Source of the DNA: Pseudoalteromonas xiamenensis
GTDB lineage: Bacteria; Pseudomonadota; Gammaproteobacteria; Enterobacterales; Alteromonadaceae
Length of the DNA stretch: 64,000 nucleotides
Assembly (NCBI RefSeq): GCF_042431545.1
Contig: NZ_JBHLYX010000013.1
Reading direction: 5' to 3' (one strand)
Notes under the pieces: model-generated
What the model saw: only the letters and a program-made list of their open reading frames with translations
The model's database searches: none
What the model was told of the DNA's origin: nothing
Part shown: in pieces, positions 1-7,928 of the stretch
How positions within the stretch are numbered: position 1 is the first letter of the stretch
Layout: each line of letters begins with the position of its first letter
Program-made: the position numbers and the translations under genes

Positions 1-108
1 GAAATATTAAACGCAGACCCTTTTATTCAAAGTGGTTTAGTCACTTACACCATTACTGAGTTTGTGCCGGTGATGGCGTCTCAAGCCTATGAGCACTTAG
101 TTGCTTAA
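1..108 (+). CDS. C-terminal fragment of a YCII-related protein
   Basis: The window opens inside this gene; 35 codons and a TAA stop at 106-108 are present. The visible tail contains ADPFIQSGLVTYTITEF, which resembles the end of the YCII-related fold (a small dimeric ferredoxin-like domain of poorly defined enzymatic role), where an ADPF..AG motif precedes the last beta-strand. The upstream part, including the usual catalytic His-Asp region, lies outside the window. The assignment rests on this short motif only. Confidence 0.55.
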   Translation, partial: EILNADPFIQSGLVTYTITEFVPVMASQAYEHLVA

Positions 109-182
109 AGCAATTTGGAAGTATGGAAAGTAACATCAAACAGAGTGTCTCGAACAGTAGATTGTTAAAGTACTATAGAACA

Positions 183-204
183 AAAAGGGCCAAGTAGGCC
201 CCCT
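183..204 (-). terminator. Rho-independent terminator of the chemoreceptor gene
   Basis: Read on the minus strand, a GC-rich stem (GGGCC/GGCCC with a short loop) is followed at once by TTTTTG. It lies immediately downstream of the chemoreceptor stop codon at 208. Confidence 0.65.
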
Positions 205-207
205 TAG

Positions 208-2175
208 TTAATCGACTTTAAATCGTCCAACGAGCGTATCAAGCGAATCTGCTAATTTAACAAGTTGGTCTGCGCCTTTAGATAGAGCATCTGTTGCGCC
301 ACTCACTTGTTGAACGGAATCGCTGACACCTTGGATCTGCTGATGCGTTAAGCTCGCAGCGTTTCCTTGTTGTTCTGCTTCGGCACTGATGTTGCTGATA
401 ATACGTTTCACTGAAGAAACCGAGCGTGCAATTTCGTCAAACGCTTGGTGAGCTTGCTCTGACTCACTAATTGCCTGCTTTGATTCCCCAACGCTTTCAG
501 TCATTTGTTTTGACACACTGCGTGTTTGTTCAATGAGCTTCGTAAGCACTTGCTCAATTTCTTGAGTTGCATCATGAGAACGTTGCGCCAAAGTTCGTAC
601 TTCATCTGCTACGACCGCAAAACCTCTGCCTTGTTCGCCAGCGCGCGCAGCTTCAATTGCGGCGTTTAATGCCAGCAAATTAGTTTGTTCAGCAATTGCA
701 CGAATAACGCCAAGAATGTTCGTAATGTTATTACTTTGGCTTTCTAGTTGACTCATTGACTGTGCGGAAGCACTTAACGACTCATTTAATTTTGCTACTT
801 GTGAGACGGTGCTGGTAATGAGTTTGTTACCTGTCGTTGCCTGTAAGTCTGTATTTTCAATTTCAGTCAGCGCATCTTGGCAGTTATGGCTCACATTTTG
901 TGCCATATCTTCTACAGATTGAGTGGTGTTTGCAGCTTGTCGTGCAATTACCGATTGATGCTTCCCTTGATCTCGAATATCAGTGATCCGCGAAAGTGAA
1001 CCTTGAGCTTCTTTGTTGAGTGTTGAAGCATTGTTTTTAATATCTTTTACAAGGCTGTTTATGGAATCTAAAAATTGGTTAAACCACGCGGCAAGTTCAC
1101 TAATTTCATCCCGACCAATAACTTGTAGACGCTTTGATAAATTGCCTTCACCTTGAGCGATTTCACGTAAACCTTCCGAGACCATTTCAATAGGATGAAC
1201 AATTTTATTTGCCATTAGAACCGCGATAAAGCTAAACAAAACCAGCATTACCACAGCGATTCCACCGATGCTTGCTGACATACTGTAAGCGGATTCTAAA
1301 ACTTCATCGGTTTCAATTACCGCGATAAATTGCCAATCCAGAGCATCTGAATGATAGACTTCGGCATCGAGGTCTTTTTTACCTTCTGTCACGACAAAAC
1401 TTGCTTTACCCTTATTCGCTTTAAATGCTGCGTAAAGTGGCGAGTTTAACTCGTTTATGTGCTTGAAATTATTTGCTTTATTTCTAGGATCTGCGAGTAC
1501 TGTGCCATCGCCAGAAAGTAAAATTAAATAACCCGTTTGACCAAATCGAATGTTTGAAACGATGTCAGTAAGTGTACCTAAGGTAACGTCCAATGATTGG
1601 ACACCAATGAACTGTCCACCGTTATTAATCGCAGTAGCAACCGAGACCATCGCTTGTCCAGTGACCCCCTGATAAGGAGATGTGACGACGACTTCATTTG
1701 GTTTGTTTTTAACAGCTTGATACCAAGGTCGTTTTCGAGGGTCATAATTACCCAGTGGTTCTGCGGGAAACTGGAGAAAGCCACCTTGTTCTGTGCCTAA
1801 ATACACAAACAGCAGTTCTTTATGTGTTTCACCAAAGGATTGATAAAGTTTAAATATTTCAGCTTCCTGTGGACTGTCGTTTAACGGTGCCATTTCTTTT
1901 TCTGGGCCGAAATATTGTTGTGTGCTAGGAGGTGCCGCCAGTACTGCTTTGCTTCTTGCGAGAAAACGCGCGTTATTTTTCATCTGTTCGAAGAATAAGA
2001 TGAAAGTATTTTCTACTTGGCGAATTTCACTTTGTGAAGTTTCGTAGAAACGTTCTAAAGACTCTCGTTTTGTTTGAGAAATACTCACAATAGAAATGGC
2101 CAAAATCGGCACGATAACAGTCATTACAAAGCCTAAAATCAGCTTTTGTCTCATTCTCATTGGGTCACTCCTCAT
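208..2175 (-). CDS. Methyl-accepting chemotaxis protein with dCache sensor domain
   Basis: A 655-residue transmembrane chemoreceptor. A first membrane segment (about residues 11-31) is followed by a periplasmic dCache_1-type domain (about 40-280; the DPRKRPWYQ and GYLILLSGDGT stretches are typical), a second membrane segment (about 301-321), HAMP, and a cytoplasmic signalling helix pair. The hairpin tip has the diagnostic EQTNLLALNAAIEAARAGE stretch at about residue 500. dCache receptors usually bind amino acids, amines or organic acids; the ligand cannot be read here. No C-terminal CheR-docking pentapeptide is present (it ends GRFKVD). The gene stands alone with its own terminator. Confidence 0.93.
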   Translation of the reverse strand: MRSDPMRMRQKLILGFVMTVIVPILAISIVSISQTKRESLERFYETSQSEIRQVENTFILFFEQMKNNARFLARSKAVLAAPPSTQQYFGPEKEMAPLNDSPQEAEIFKLYQSFGETHKELLFVYLGTEQGGFLQFPAEPLGNYDPRKRPWYQAVKNKPNEVVVTSPYQGVTGQAMVSVATAINNGGQFIGVQSLDVTLGTLTDIVSNIRFGQTGYLILLSGDGTVLADPRNKANNFKHINELNSPLYAAFKANKGKASFVVTEGKKDLDAEVYHSDALDWQFIAVIETDEVLESAYSMSASIGGIAVVMLVLFSFIAVLMANKIVHPIEMVSEGLREIAQGEGNLSKRLQVIGRDEISELAAWFNQFLDSINSLVKDIKNNASTLNKEAQGSLSRITDIRDQGKHQSVIARQAANTTQSVEDMAQNVSHNCQDALTEIENTDLQATTGNKLITSTVSQVAKLNESLSASAQSMSQLESQSNNITNILGVIRAIAEQTNLLALNAAIEAARAGEQGRGFAVVADEVRTLAQRSHDATQEIEQVLTKLIEQTRSVSKQMTESVGESKQAISESEQAHQAFDEIARSVSSVKRIISNISAEAEQQGNAASLTHQQIQGVSDSVQQVSGATDALSKGADQLVKLADSLDTLVGRFKVD

Positions 2176-2384
2176 CCAATCGTGCTAAAAAGTATAACTC
2201 AAAATTTACAAATGTTTATTTAAATTACAGCGATTTACTCGTTATTGTTGAGTTTTTTCTATGCACCATTTTGGATAGATTTAAGGCGTATTTCTCATGT
2301 TTGAGATGTCTTGTCGCGGGTTGAGGAGTTTAAGTAGAATGGAATCGAGTGGACCTAGGAACGAGATTATCTGTGATGAAGCGC

Positions 2385-2428
2385 AACAGCGCATCGAAAA
2401 TGGTCAAATACGTTTTCGATACGCTGTT
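2385..2428. repeat. 16-bp inverted repeat downstream of glrR
   Basis: Arms of 16 bp (2385-2400 and 2413-2428; AACAGCGCATCGAAAA paired with its near-perfect complement, one G-T type pair) enclose a 12-nt loop just after the glrR stop at 2441. No T-tract follows on the minus strand, so it is an RNA 3'-end stabiliser or factor-assisted terminator candidate rather than a classical terminator. Confidence 0.5.
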
Positions 2429-2440
2429 CGGCAATCGGGC

Positions 2441-3751
2441 TCAACTAGGCGCAATATTGTGTTTTTTTAGTAACTTATAGAAGTCTGAACGATTGCGTTT
2501 AGCGACTACCGCAGCTTGTGCAACATTACCTTGGCAAAGCGCCAGCACTTTTTGCAAATAGTCGTATTCAAATTGCGCTTTTGCTTCATTCAGTCCTTGC
2601 ATCATCGCGGTAGTGTTGACTGGTAATGCGGACTCAACGGTCGAATCGGTGATCAATTTACTGGGCGTAAGGACAGCGCAATGTTCAACCACATTGTGGA
2701 GTTGACGTATGTTTCCGGGCCAATCGTAATTTAGTAAGCGAGTCATCGCTTCTGGACTAAAAGATTTATCTCCAAAAGAAGTTAAAAAGTGATTCGCCAA
2801 TAATGGAATATCTTCAGGGCGTTCTTTTAAACTCGGCAGGGTTACGGAAATCACGTTAAGTCGATAGTATAAATCTTCTCTGAACAGGCCATTTTGAACC
2901 GCATCCCATAGATTTTTGTGACTGGCGGATAGGACTCGGACATTTACATCGTATTCTTGCTGTCCGCCGATTGGACGTACTTTACGTTCTTGTAAAACAC
3001 GAAGCAGCTTAACTTGAAGCTCTAAAGGCATGTCCGCAATTTCATCTAAAAAAAGTGTGCCGTTGTCCGCCGCTTGTACAAGCCCTATTTTATCTTTAGT
3101 TGCGCCGGTGAAAGCGCCTTTGAAATGCCCGAATAACTCGGATTCTAAAAGATTCGCCGGTACTGCTCCACAGTTTATGGCAACAAATGGTCCACTTGCT
3201 ACTTCACTTGCTGAGTGGATTGCCTTTGCGGTGACTTCTTTACCCGTGCCACTTTCTCCTTGGATCATGATATTGGCTTTACTGCGTGCGATTGCTTCAA
3301 GTTTATGCACAAGTGTATGCATTGCATCACTTTCATAATAAAGGCCAAAAAATTGCCCTGGTTGAGATGCGCTTTCTGAACTAGGCCGTGCTTTTAGCAC
3401 TGTGTTTAGAAGATCCTGCAAAGCCGAAATATCGACGGGCTTGGTTAAAAAGCCAGCAATGCCTTGCTCTGTAGCTGCGATTGCATCAGGGATTGAACCA
3501 TGCGCTGTCATCATAATGACCGGGAGTGCACTGAATCGTTTCTTAATTTCTTGAAACAACGCCATTCCATCCATGTGCTCCATTCTCAAGTCGGTCAGTA
3601 CGACGTCGATACGCTGCTTTTGTAAAATGGACAGGGCTAAGGTTGCGCGGTGCGCGACGAATACTTGATACCCTAAGCTTTCAAGACGAATGGACATCAG
3701 CTCACTGAAATGTAAGTCGTCATCAACTAAAAGTAAATTTGAAACAGTCAT
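2441..3751 (-). CDS. glrR: Sigma-54-dependent response regulator, GlrR (QseF) type
   Basis: 436 residues in NtrC order: receiver domain (about 1-120, DDD at 10-12 and phosphoacceptor D54 in VVLTDLRM), AAA+ ATPase (about 145-370; Walker A GESGTGKE, GAFTGA loop that contacts sigma-54, Walker B LFLDEIADM) and a Fis-type helix-turn-helix at the C terminus. The receiver reads like enterobacterial GlrR (TAHGSIPDAIAATEQG). It is the last gene of glrK-qseG-glrR, 9 nt after qseG. In E. coli GlrR activates sigma-54 promoters such as glmY; here the divergent EF-hand operon carries a -24/-12 promoter and GlrR-like sites, so that operon is the suspected local target. Confidence 0.85.
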   Translation of the reverse strand: MTVSNLLLVDDDLHFSELMSIRLESLGYQVFVAHRATLALSILQKQRIDVVLTDLRMEHMDGMALFQEIKKRFSALPVIMMTAHGSIPDAIAATEQGIAGFLTKPVDISALQDLLNTVLKARPSSESASQPGQFFGLYYESDAMHTLVHKLEAIARSKANIMIQGESGTGKEVTAKAIHSASEVASGPFVAINCGAVPANLLESELFGHFKGAFTGATKDKIGLVQAADNGTLFLDEIADMPLELQVKLLRVLQERKVRPIGGQQEYDVNVRVLSASHKNLWDAVQNGLFREDLYYRLNVISVTLPSLKERPEDIPLLANHFLTSFGDKSFSPEAMTRLLNYDWPGNIRQLHNVVEHCAVLTPSKLITDSTVESALPVNTTAMMQGLNEAKAQFEYDYLQKVLALCQGNVAQAAVVAKRNRSDFYKLLKKHNIAPS

Positions 3752-3760
3752 TGTCGGCTC

Positions 3761-4255
3761 CTAATGAGATGATTGGAGATTTGTTTCTAGGCGTTTTCTT
3801 TCTAAATCCGCTAACTGTTGTTTAAGCTGCGTTAGTCGTTCCGCTTGCAATGCGAGTTCTTCAGAAAGTGCTTTTCGCTCATTTTTTTCTTTTGTAAGTG
3901 CAGTTTGTGCACTCACAATTTTACTTTCTTGACCTTTAAGTAACTGGAAATATTGTGTGTATGCATGGGGCCAAGCCTGTGCTTTGCTTATTTTGTTCAG
4001 TTGCTCAATTCGGACGTGCACATTTTTTTGATTGCAATACGCTTCGAAGAAAAGCTGTAATTGTTTTTGCGCGCGGTAATGTTGGTCAAAAGAAACAGCA
4101 TCATGGTGACACGAAGCGATATGCCAACTGACGAGTGACTCCATAGGTGCAAAGGATTTTCGCGTTTGCAGTTCTGGCGGAGGTGTTACTTGTTCTTGCA
4201 ACAGCGCGCAGCCGTTAAGCCAAACAACGACTAGAATTAGCATGAAAGGTTTCAT
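3761..4255 (-). CDS. qseG: QseG-like outer-membrane lipoprotein of the glr operon
   Basis: About 164 residues starting MKPFMLILVVVWLNGCALL: a lipoprotein signal peptide with lipobox LNGC. The rest is helical, with a C-terminal coiled coil (heptad-rich ERLTQLKQQLADLERKR). An upstream in-frame start would add a non-signal-like extension, so the ATG at 4255 is chosen; its ATGA overlaps the stop of the kinase gene, indicating translational coupling. Position between kinase and regulator, size and lipobox match QseG/YfhG, which tunes the activity of its sensor kinase. Sequence similarity alone would be weak; the call relies on gene order. Confidence 0.7.
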   Translation of the reverse strand: MKPFMLILVVVWLNGCALLQEQVTPPPELQTRKSFAPMESLVSWHIASCHHDAVSFDQHYRAQKQLQLFFEAYCNQKNVHVRIEQLNKISKAQAWPHAYTQYFQLLKGQESKIVSAQTALTKEKNERKALSEELALQAERLTQLKQQLADLERKRLETNLQSSH

Positions 4256-5712
4256 TGTTGTGGCTCCTGTAGCGGGAAAGCAATTTGAATGTGTCCACCT
4301 GATTTGGGGTAAATTTTTAGGGTTCCGGCGAGTGTTTTCGAGCATTCATTGGCAATCGTAAGTCCGAGACCGTGATGGAATTCGTTATTTTCAACCTGTT
4401 TTTCGAGATTCTTTGGACCACTGTAAAATGGCTCTAGAGCGCGTGTTGCGCTGACAGGTGTGAAACCAACGCCATCATCAATAACATCAATAATACAAAT
4501 TTGATGTTCCACCTTTACTTTCACCCAGACGGTTTGGTTTGCGTAGCGAATAGCGTTACTAATCATTTGGATTAGCGCGAGTTTGCAGGGCAAGTAAGGT
4601 AGTTGGATACCACGTTCGAGTGTTTGCCAATCGATATCGATTGAATAAGATTGCTGTCTATCATGGAAATAAGCACTCAATTCAGTTTGTAAGCTTTTCC
4701 AATCGGTTGTTTGGTTGGTTTGTCCAAGTTTCGTTGCGCCGCTGTAGCGCAACAGATCTTCTATTAAAGACTGTAGTTGCTGCGAGCTTCTTACCATAAT
4801 TTCTAGCACGCGTAATTGCTGGACTGAAATTGGACCTAATACTTGCTCTTGAAGCAGGGACGTGCCTTCAACAATTGAAGCCAGCGGAGTTTTTAGTTCA
4901 TGACTAACATGACGTAGGAAAGTGTCCTTTTCTTCGTGTTGATTCTTTAATGCTATACGCAACCAATCTAACTTCTCACCTAATTGCTGCAACTCTGCGC
5001 TGCCTGAGAGAGAAATGGGAAGGTCCCATTTTCCAAGACCCAGCTGATTTGTCGCGTTTTCGAGTGCGTAGATTTTGTTTCGTATACGAATAATGAGAAA
5101 CAAACTGGTCGCGATAAGTAACGGCACTAATAAGGCAAGTCCAACGAAAAAAATGGACTGTCGTAGCTGAAATTGCTCATTTGCGCTATCCAGCTGATGT
5201 TCAATCCAATGCTTTAAGGACTCAGAAAGACTGTGATAATTTGCCCACAATTCATTGAACGAAGCATCTTTCGGTTGGACAAAATTCAATTTCGTTATGA
5301 ACTGTTGCAAATCGGCGACAAACGCGGATTCGTCACTAAAATTTTTTAATCCATTGGCAATATTTTTTACATCGGTCCACCTAAAATTGATGGCATCCTC
5401 AAGTTTTTTGTCTTGTAACAGCTGATTATTCTGATGTGCTTCTTGTAGCGTTTTTAAGGTGTCCGAAAGCAGCGTTAACTCTTTATCAACCTGCTGATTT
5501 AATTTGTAAAATTTATTAATTTCGGACGACGATTGCTGCAGCGAAAACGAGAACCACAAAGTAAGAACAAGCAGAGGTATGGTCGTAGTTAGAATTGCAA
5601 AAACAGCCTGATGCACAAAAGAGCGCGAAAAAAGCGCCTTCTTTTGCTCTGACTTCGGTGAGGCCTGTTTAGCGATTAACCGAAATTTGTTCATGATTTC
5701 CATCCAGTTCAC
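4252..5712 (-). CDS. glrK: Sensor histidine kinase, GlrK (QseE) type
   Basis: 486 residues. A cytoplasmic N-terminus, first membrane helix (about 35-55), a helical periplasmic region of about 130 residues, second membrane helix (about 187-208), HAMP, HisKA with phosphoacceptor His in FLRHVSHELKTPLASI, and an HATPase domain with N box (MISNAIRYANQ), G1 (DDGVGF) and G2 (GLGLTIANE). It is the first gene of the operon and is transcribed away from the EF-hand array. A TGTT-N10-GACA site at 5718-5735 sits directly ahead of its start, so autoregulation is possible. The signal is unknown; periplasmic Ca2+ or envelope state would fit the neighbours but is inference. Confidence 0.83.
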   Translation of the reverse strand: MNWMEIMNKFRLIAKQASPKSEQKKALFSRSFVHQAVFAILTTTIPLLVLTLWFSFSLQQSSSEINKFYKLNQQVDKELTLLSDTLKTLQEAHQNNQLLQDKKLEDAINFRWTDVKNIANGLKNFSDESAFVADLQQFITKLNFVQPKDASFNELWANYHSLSESLKHWIEHQLDSANEQFQLRQSIFFVGLALLVPLLIATSLFLIIRIRNKIYALENATNQLGLGKWDLPISLSGSAELQQLGEKLDWLRIALKNQHEEKDTFLRHVSHELKTPLASIVEGTSLLQEQVLGPISVQQLRVLEIMVRSSQQLQSLIEDLLRYSGATKLGQTNQTTDWKSLQTELSAYFHDRQQSYSIDIDWQTLERGIQLPYLPCKLALIQMISNAIRYANQTVWVKVKVEHQICIIDVIDDGVGFTPVSATRALEPFYSGPKNLEKQVENNEFHHGLGLTIANECSKTLAGTLKIYPKSGGHIQIAFPLQEPQQ

Positions 5713-5717
5713 CTATG

Positions 5718-5735
5718 TGTTGCAAAATGGCGACA
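5718..5735. promoter_or_regulatory. Candidate GlrR enhancer site 1
   Basis: TGTTGCAAAATGGCGACA, i.e. TGTT-N10-GACA with inner GC/GC symmetry. E. coli GlrR is reported to recognise TGTC-N10-GACA. The site lies between the divergent glrK and EF-hand operons, about 158 bp upstream of the -24 element. Confidence 0.5.
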
Positions 5736-5784
5736 ATCCATCCTGTTGAAAAATAAAGAAAAAGTATTTTAACGTACTTAAGCT

Positions 5785-5802
5785 TGTTGCTATTTGGCAA
5801 CA
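5785..5802. promoter_or_regulatory. Candidate GlrR enhancer site 2
   Basis: TGTTGCTATTTGGCAACA, a perfect 6-bp inverted repeat with 6-nt spacer that also reads TGTT-N10-AACA. It shares TGTTGC....TGGC.ACA with the site at 5718 and lies about 90 bp upstream of the -24 element, a normal distance for NtrC-family enhancers. Confidence 0.5.
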
Positions 5803-5875
5803 CTGAGACTTAATCAAATCTGAATAGAAAATAGCTTTTTCACTTAATCTGTTGATATATAAATTTTTTTAAATT

Positions 5876-5891
5876 CTGGCACCGAAATTGA
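5876..5891 (+). promoter_or_regulatory. Sigma-54 (-24/-12) promoter of the EF-hand operon
   Basis: CTGGCACCGAAATTGA has a perfect TGGCAC -24 block and TTG at the correct spacing for the -12 block (A in place of the usual C). Transcription would begin near 5902, giving a leader of about 77 nt before the first EF-hand start codon at 5979. Confidence 0.6.
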
Positions 5892-5978
5892 CTTAGTTAC
5901 TGTGAATCGAACGAAGCCACACTCGATGAGATGAAATTATCACACAGTGTTGGCTGACAATCTAAAAGGAAAGTGACT

Positions 5979-6209
5979 ATGAACAATCGTGTTAAATCAA
6001 TTTTACTAGTATCTGGTATGACAATTCTTGGTGCGAGCAACGTAGCACTTGCAGAATCAACTTTTTCTCAATACGACGCAGATGGCAACGGTGCAATCAG
6101 CCTAGGTGAATCAAAAGTAAATCCGGCTTTGATGGCGCAGTTTAAAGATCTTGATGCGGATAACAGTGGCGATTTAAGCGAAAGCGAATTCGCTAATTTC
6201 AAAGGCTAA
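5979..6209 (+). CDS. Secreted two-EF-hand protein, copy 1 of 8
   Basis: 76 residues. A Sec signal peptide (MNNRVKSILLVSGMTILGAS, cleavage after NVALA) precedes two canonical 12-residue EF-hand loops, DADGNGAISLGE and DADNSGDLSESE, with oxygen ligands at positions 1, 3, 5, 9 and 12. The mature product of about 50 residues is one EF-hand pair, expected to bind two Ca2+ in the periplasm or outside the cell. The ATG at 5979 is preferred over an upstream GTG because AAAGGAAAG lies at good spacing. It is the first and most divergent gene of the array, 58 nt before the next. Confidence 0.85.
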   Translation: MNNRVKSILLVSGMTILGASNVALAESTFSQYDADGNGAISLGESKVNPALMAQFKDLDADNSGDLSESEFANFKG

Positions 6210-6267
6210 GGCTTCTTGTCTGGAACGACTACGTTGAACATGGATGTTCTTTTTAATGGAGAAAGAG

Positions 6268-6489
6268 ATGAAAATTTCAAATATCGCCGCTTTAACATCG
6301 GCACTATTAGTGAGCGCAGTTGCATTAGCTTCAGAAGTAGACTTTCAGTCACTAGATAAAGATGCAAATAGCATGTTGTCAACGACAGAAGCCGATGAAA
6401 ACCCTACTTTGGCAGCACAGTTTAAAATTTTAGATGTGGACCAAGATGGTCAACTATCTGAAAGCGAATTTGCGAACTTTGGTAAATAA
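6268..6489 (+). CDS. Secreted two-EF-hand protein, copy 2 of 8
   Basis: 73 residues beginning MKISNIAALTSALLVSAVAL (signal peptide). The first EF loop, DKDANSMLSTTE, has lost the invariant Gly at position 6 (Ser instead), so it may bind Ca2+ poorly; the second, DVDQDGQLSESE, is canonical. An AGAAAGAG Shine-Dalgarno-like stretch supports the ATG at 6268 over an in-frame ATG at 6244. It ends in the shared SESEFANFGK motif, followed 10 nt later by copy 3. Confidence 0.82.
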   Translation: MKISNIAALTSALLVSAVALASEVDFQSLDKDANSMLSTTEADENPTLAAQFKILDVDQDGQLSESEFANFGK

Positions 6490-6499
6490 GGAGATGAAA

Positions 6500-6721
6500 A
6501 TGAAAATTTCAAATTTAGCCGTGTTGGCAACCGCATTAATGGTAAGCGCAGTAGCTTCAGCGTCAGAAGCAGACTTTCAGTCTGTGGATAAAGATGGCGA
6601 CGGTATGATTTCGATGGCTGAGGCGAGTCATTTACCAACACTTGCAGCGGAATTCAAAAATCTAGATGCAGACCAAGATGGTCAATTAACCGAAAGTGAA
6701 TTTGCCAACTTCGGCAAGTAA
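6500..6721 (+). CDS. Secreted two-EF-hand protein, copy 3 of 8
   Basis: 73 residues with signal peptide MKISNLAVLATALMVSAVAS and loops DKDGDGMISMAE and DADQDGQLTESE, both canonical. The second of two nearby ATGs (6500) is chosen: it is 7 nt after AAGGAG and aligns with the MKISN starts of the other copies. Its 3' end is nearly identical to those of copies 4-7, including the TAAGGAGAG stop/ribosome-binding overlap, which suggests the arrays grew by unequal exchange at these ends. Confidence 0.84.
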   Translation: MKISNLAVLATALMVSAVASASEADFQSVDKDGDGMISMAEASHLPTLAAEFKNLDADQDGQLTESEFANFGK

Positions 6722-6731
6722 GGAGAGCACC

Positions 6732-6953
6732 ATGAAGATTTCAAATATGGCCGTATTGGCAGCCGCGCTGATGGCAAGTGCCGCAGCAACCGCATCGGAA
6801 GCAAACTTTAGTTCACTGGACAAGGATGGCAATGGTCTGATCTCAACGTCAGAAGCAAGCCAACTCCCAATGCTGGCGGAAGAATTTAAAAATCTAGACA
6901 CAGACCAAGATGGTCAACTAAGCGAAAGTGAATTTGCCAACTTCGGCAAGTAA
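6732..6953 (+). CDS. Secreted two-EF-hand protein, copy 4 of 8
   Basis: 73 residues: signal peptide MKISNMAVLAAALMASAAAT, loops DKDGNGLISTSE and DTDQDGQLSESE, terminal FANFGK. First of three near-identical copies on a 232-bp period. A long reverse-strand reading frame opposite this gene recurs with the repeat and is a shadow without signal or ribosome site. Translation starts 10 nt after the preceding stop, within a TAAGGAGAGCACC junction. Confidence 0.85.
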   Translation: MKISNMAVLAAALMASAAATASEANFSSLDKDGNGLISTSEASQLPMLAEEFKNLDTDQDGQLSESEFANFGK

Positions 6954-6963
6954 GGAGAGCACC

Positions 6964-7185
6964 ATGAAGATTTCAAATATGGCCGTATTGGCAGCCGCGC
7001 TGATGGCAAGTGCCGCAGCAACCGCATCGGAAGCAAACTTTAATTCATTGGACAAGGATGGCAATGGTCTGATCTCAACATCAGAAGCAAGCCAACACCC
7101 AATGCTTGCGGAAGAATTTAAAAATCTAGACACAGACCAAGATGGTCAACTAAGCGAAAGTGAATTTGCCAACTTCGGCAAGTAA
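6964..7185 (+). CDS. Secreted two-EF-hand protein, copy 5 of 8
   Basis: 73 residues, differing from copy 4 at only a couple of positions (Asn for Ser before the first loop, His for Leu in the linker between loops). Both EF loops are unchanged. The near identity at the DNA level, synonymous sites included, points to a very recent tandem duplication or ongoing gene conversion. Confidence 0.85.
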   Translation: MKISNMAVLAAALMASAAATASEANFNSLDKDGNGLISTSEASQHPMLAEEFKNLDTDQDGQLSESEFANFGK

Positions 7186-7195
7186 GGAGAGCACC

Positions 7196-7417
7196 ATGAA
7201 GATTTCAAATATGGCTGTATTGGCAGCCGCGCTGATGGCAAGTGCCGCAGCAACCGCATCGGAAGCAAACTTTAATTCATTGGACAAGGATGGCAATGGT
7301 CTGATCTCAACATCGGAAGCAAGCCAACTCCCAATGCTGGCGGAAGAATTTAAAAATCTAGACACAGACCAAGATGGTCAACTAAGCGAAAGTGAATTTG
7401 CCAACTTCGGCAAGTAA
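7196..7417 (+). CDS. Secreted two-EF-hand protein, copy 6 of 8
   Basis: 73 residues; the protein is the same as copy 4 apart from Asn for Ser before the first loop. Both canonical EF loops and the MKISN signal peptide are conserved. It ends the run of three near-identical units; the junction to copy 7 differs by one base (GAGCACAATG rather than GAGCACCATG). Confidence 0.85.
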   Translation: MKISNMAVLAAALMASAAATASEANFNSLDKDGNGLISTSEASQLPMLAEEFKNLDTDQDGQLSESEFANFGK

Positions 7418-7427
7418 GGAGAGCACA

Positions 7428-7649
7428 ATGAAGATTTCAAATATGGCCGTACTGGCAGCCGCGTTGATGGCAAGTGCCGCAGCAACCGCAGCATCCGTGG
7501 ACTTTCAATCAGTAGATACGGACGGCAATGGCGTAATTTCAGCATCTGAAGCTGGTCAAATCCCAATGACAGCAGAGGAATTTAAAACTCTAGACCGAGA
7601 TCAAGATGGTCAACTAACTGAAAGTGAATTTGCCAATTTTGGTAAATAA
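7428..7649 (+). CDS. Secreted two-EF-hand protein, copy 7 of 8
   Basis: 73 residues. The signal peptide is almost identical to copies 4-6, but from about residue 24 to 60 the sequence diverges (loops DTDGNGVISASE and DRDQDGQLTESE) before converging again on ESEFANFGK. This mosaic of conserved ends around a divergent centre is what repeated recombination between copies would produce. Confidence 0.84.
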   Translation: MKISNMAVLAAALMASAAATAASVDFQSVDTDGNGVISASEAGQIPMTAEEFKTLDRDQDGQLTESEFANFGK

Positions 7650-7659
7650 GGAGAAAGTG

Positions 7660-7875
7660 ATGAATACTCTAGCAAAAACAGCAGTGATTTTATCAACGTT
7701 AGTTAGTGCACAAGCATTCGCGGTTAGCTTTTCAGATTACGATTTAGATCAAGATGGCTATATCACGCAAAGTGAAGCGAAAGTGTCAGATACGCTAACA
7801 CAAATCTTTGACCGTCTTGATGTGGACCGTGATGGTAAACTGTCGATGGAAGAGTTCAAAGACATTGAATCATAA
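7660..7875 (+). CDS. Secreted two-EF-hand protein, copy 8 of 8
   Basis: 71 residues starting MNTLAKTAVILSTLVSAQAF, a different signal peptide from copies 2-7, with loops DLDQDGYITQSE and DVDRDGKLSMEE. It lacks the FANFGK terminus. Start supported by AAGGAGAAAGTG. It closes the operon, followed by a strong terminator. Confidence 0.84.
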   Translation: MNTLAKTAVILSTLVSAQAFAVSFSDYDLDQDGYITQSEAKVSDTLTQIFDRLDVDRDGKLSMEEFKDIES

Positions 7876-7898
7876 GCCCCAATTTATAGTCTCCCGCA

Positions 7899-7928
7899 AC
7901 GCTCCGATAAACTCATCGGAGCGTTTTT
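7899..7928 (+). terminator. Rho-independent terminator of the EF-hand operon
   Basis: A perfect 10-bp stem ACGCTCCGAT/ATCGGAGCGT with loop AAACTC, followed by TTTTTAT. It lies 24 nt after the last EF-hand stop codon. Confidence 0.9.

Larger units (their letters stand above)
6732..7427 (+). repeat. Tandem gene repeat, three 232-bp units
   Basis: Units 6732-6963, 6964-7195 and 7196-7427 each hold one complete EF-hand gene plus its 10-nt intergenic ribosome-binding segment and differ at only a few bases. The unit starting at 7428 matches in its first 60 or so bases and last 30 but diverges between. The flanking units at 6500 share the same 3' end. Confidence 0.92.

Noticed and set aside
2339..2470. 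43-codon forward frame with a GGAG upstream
   Set aside because: It overlaps a long inverted repeat and the 3' end of glrR, has no recognisable features and the ribosome spacing is too long.
6686..7365. Three 71-codon reverse-strand frames opposite EF-hand copies 4-6
   Set aside because: They recur only because the forward repeat recurs, lack ribosome sites and mirror the forward codon pattern.
6732..7427. Regular direct repeats as a possible CRISPR array
   Set aside because: The period of 232 bp encodes a full protein with signal peptide and EF-hands; there are no short repeats with unique spacers.
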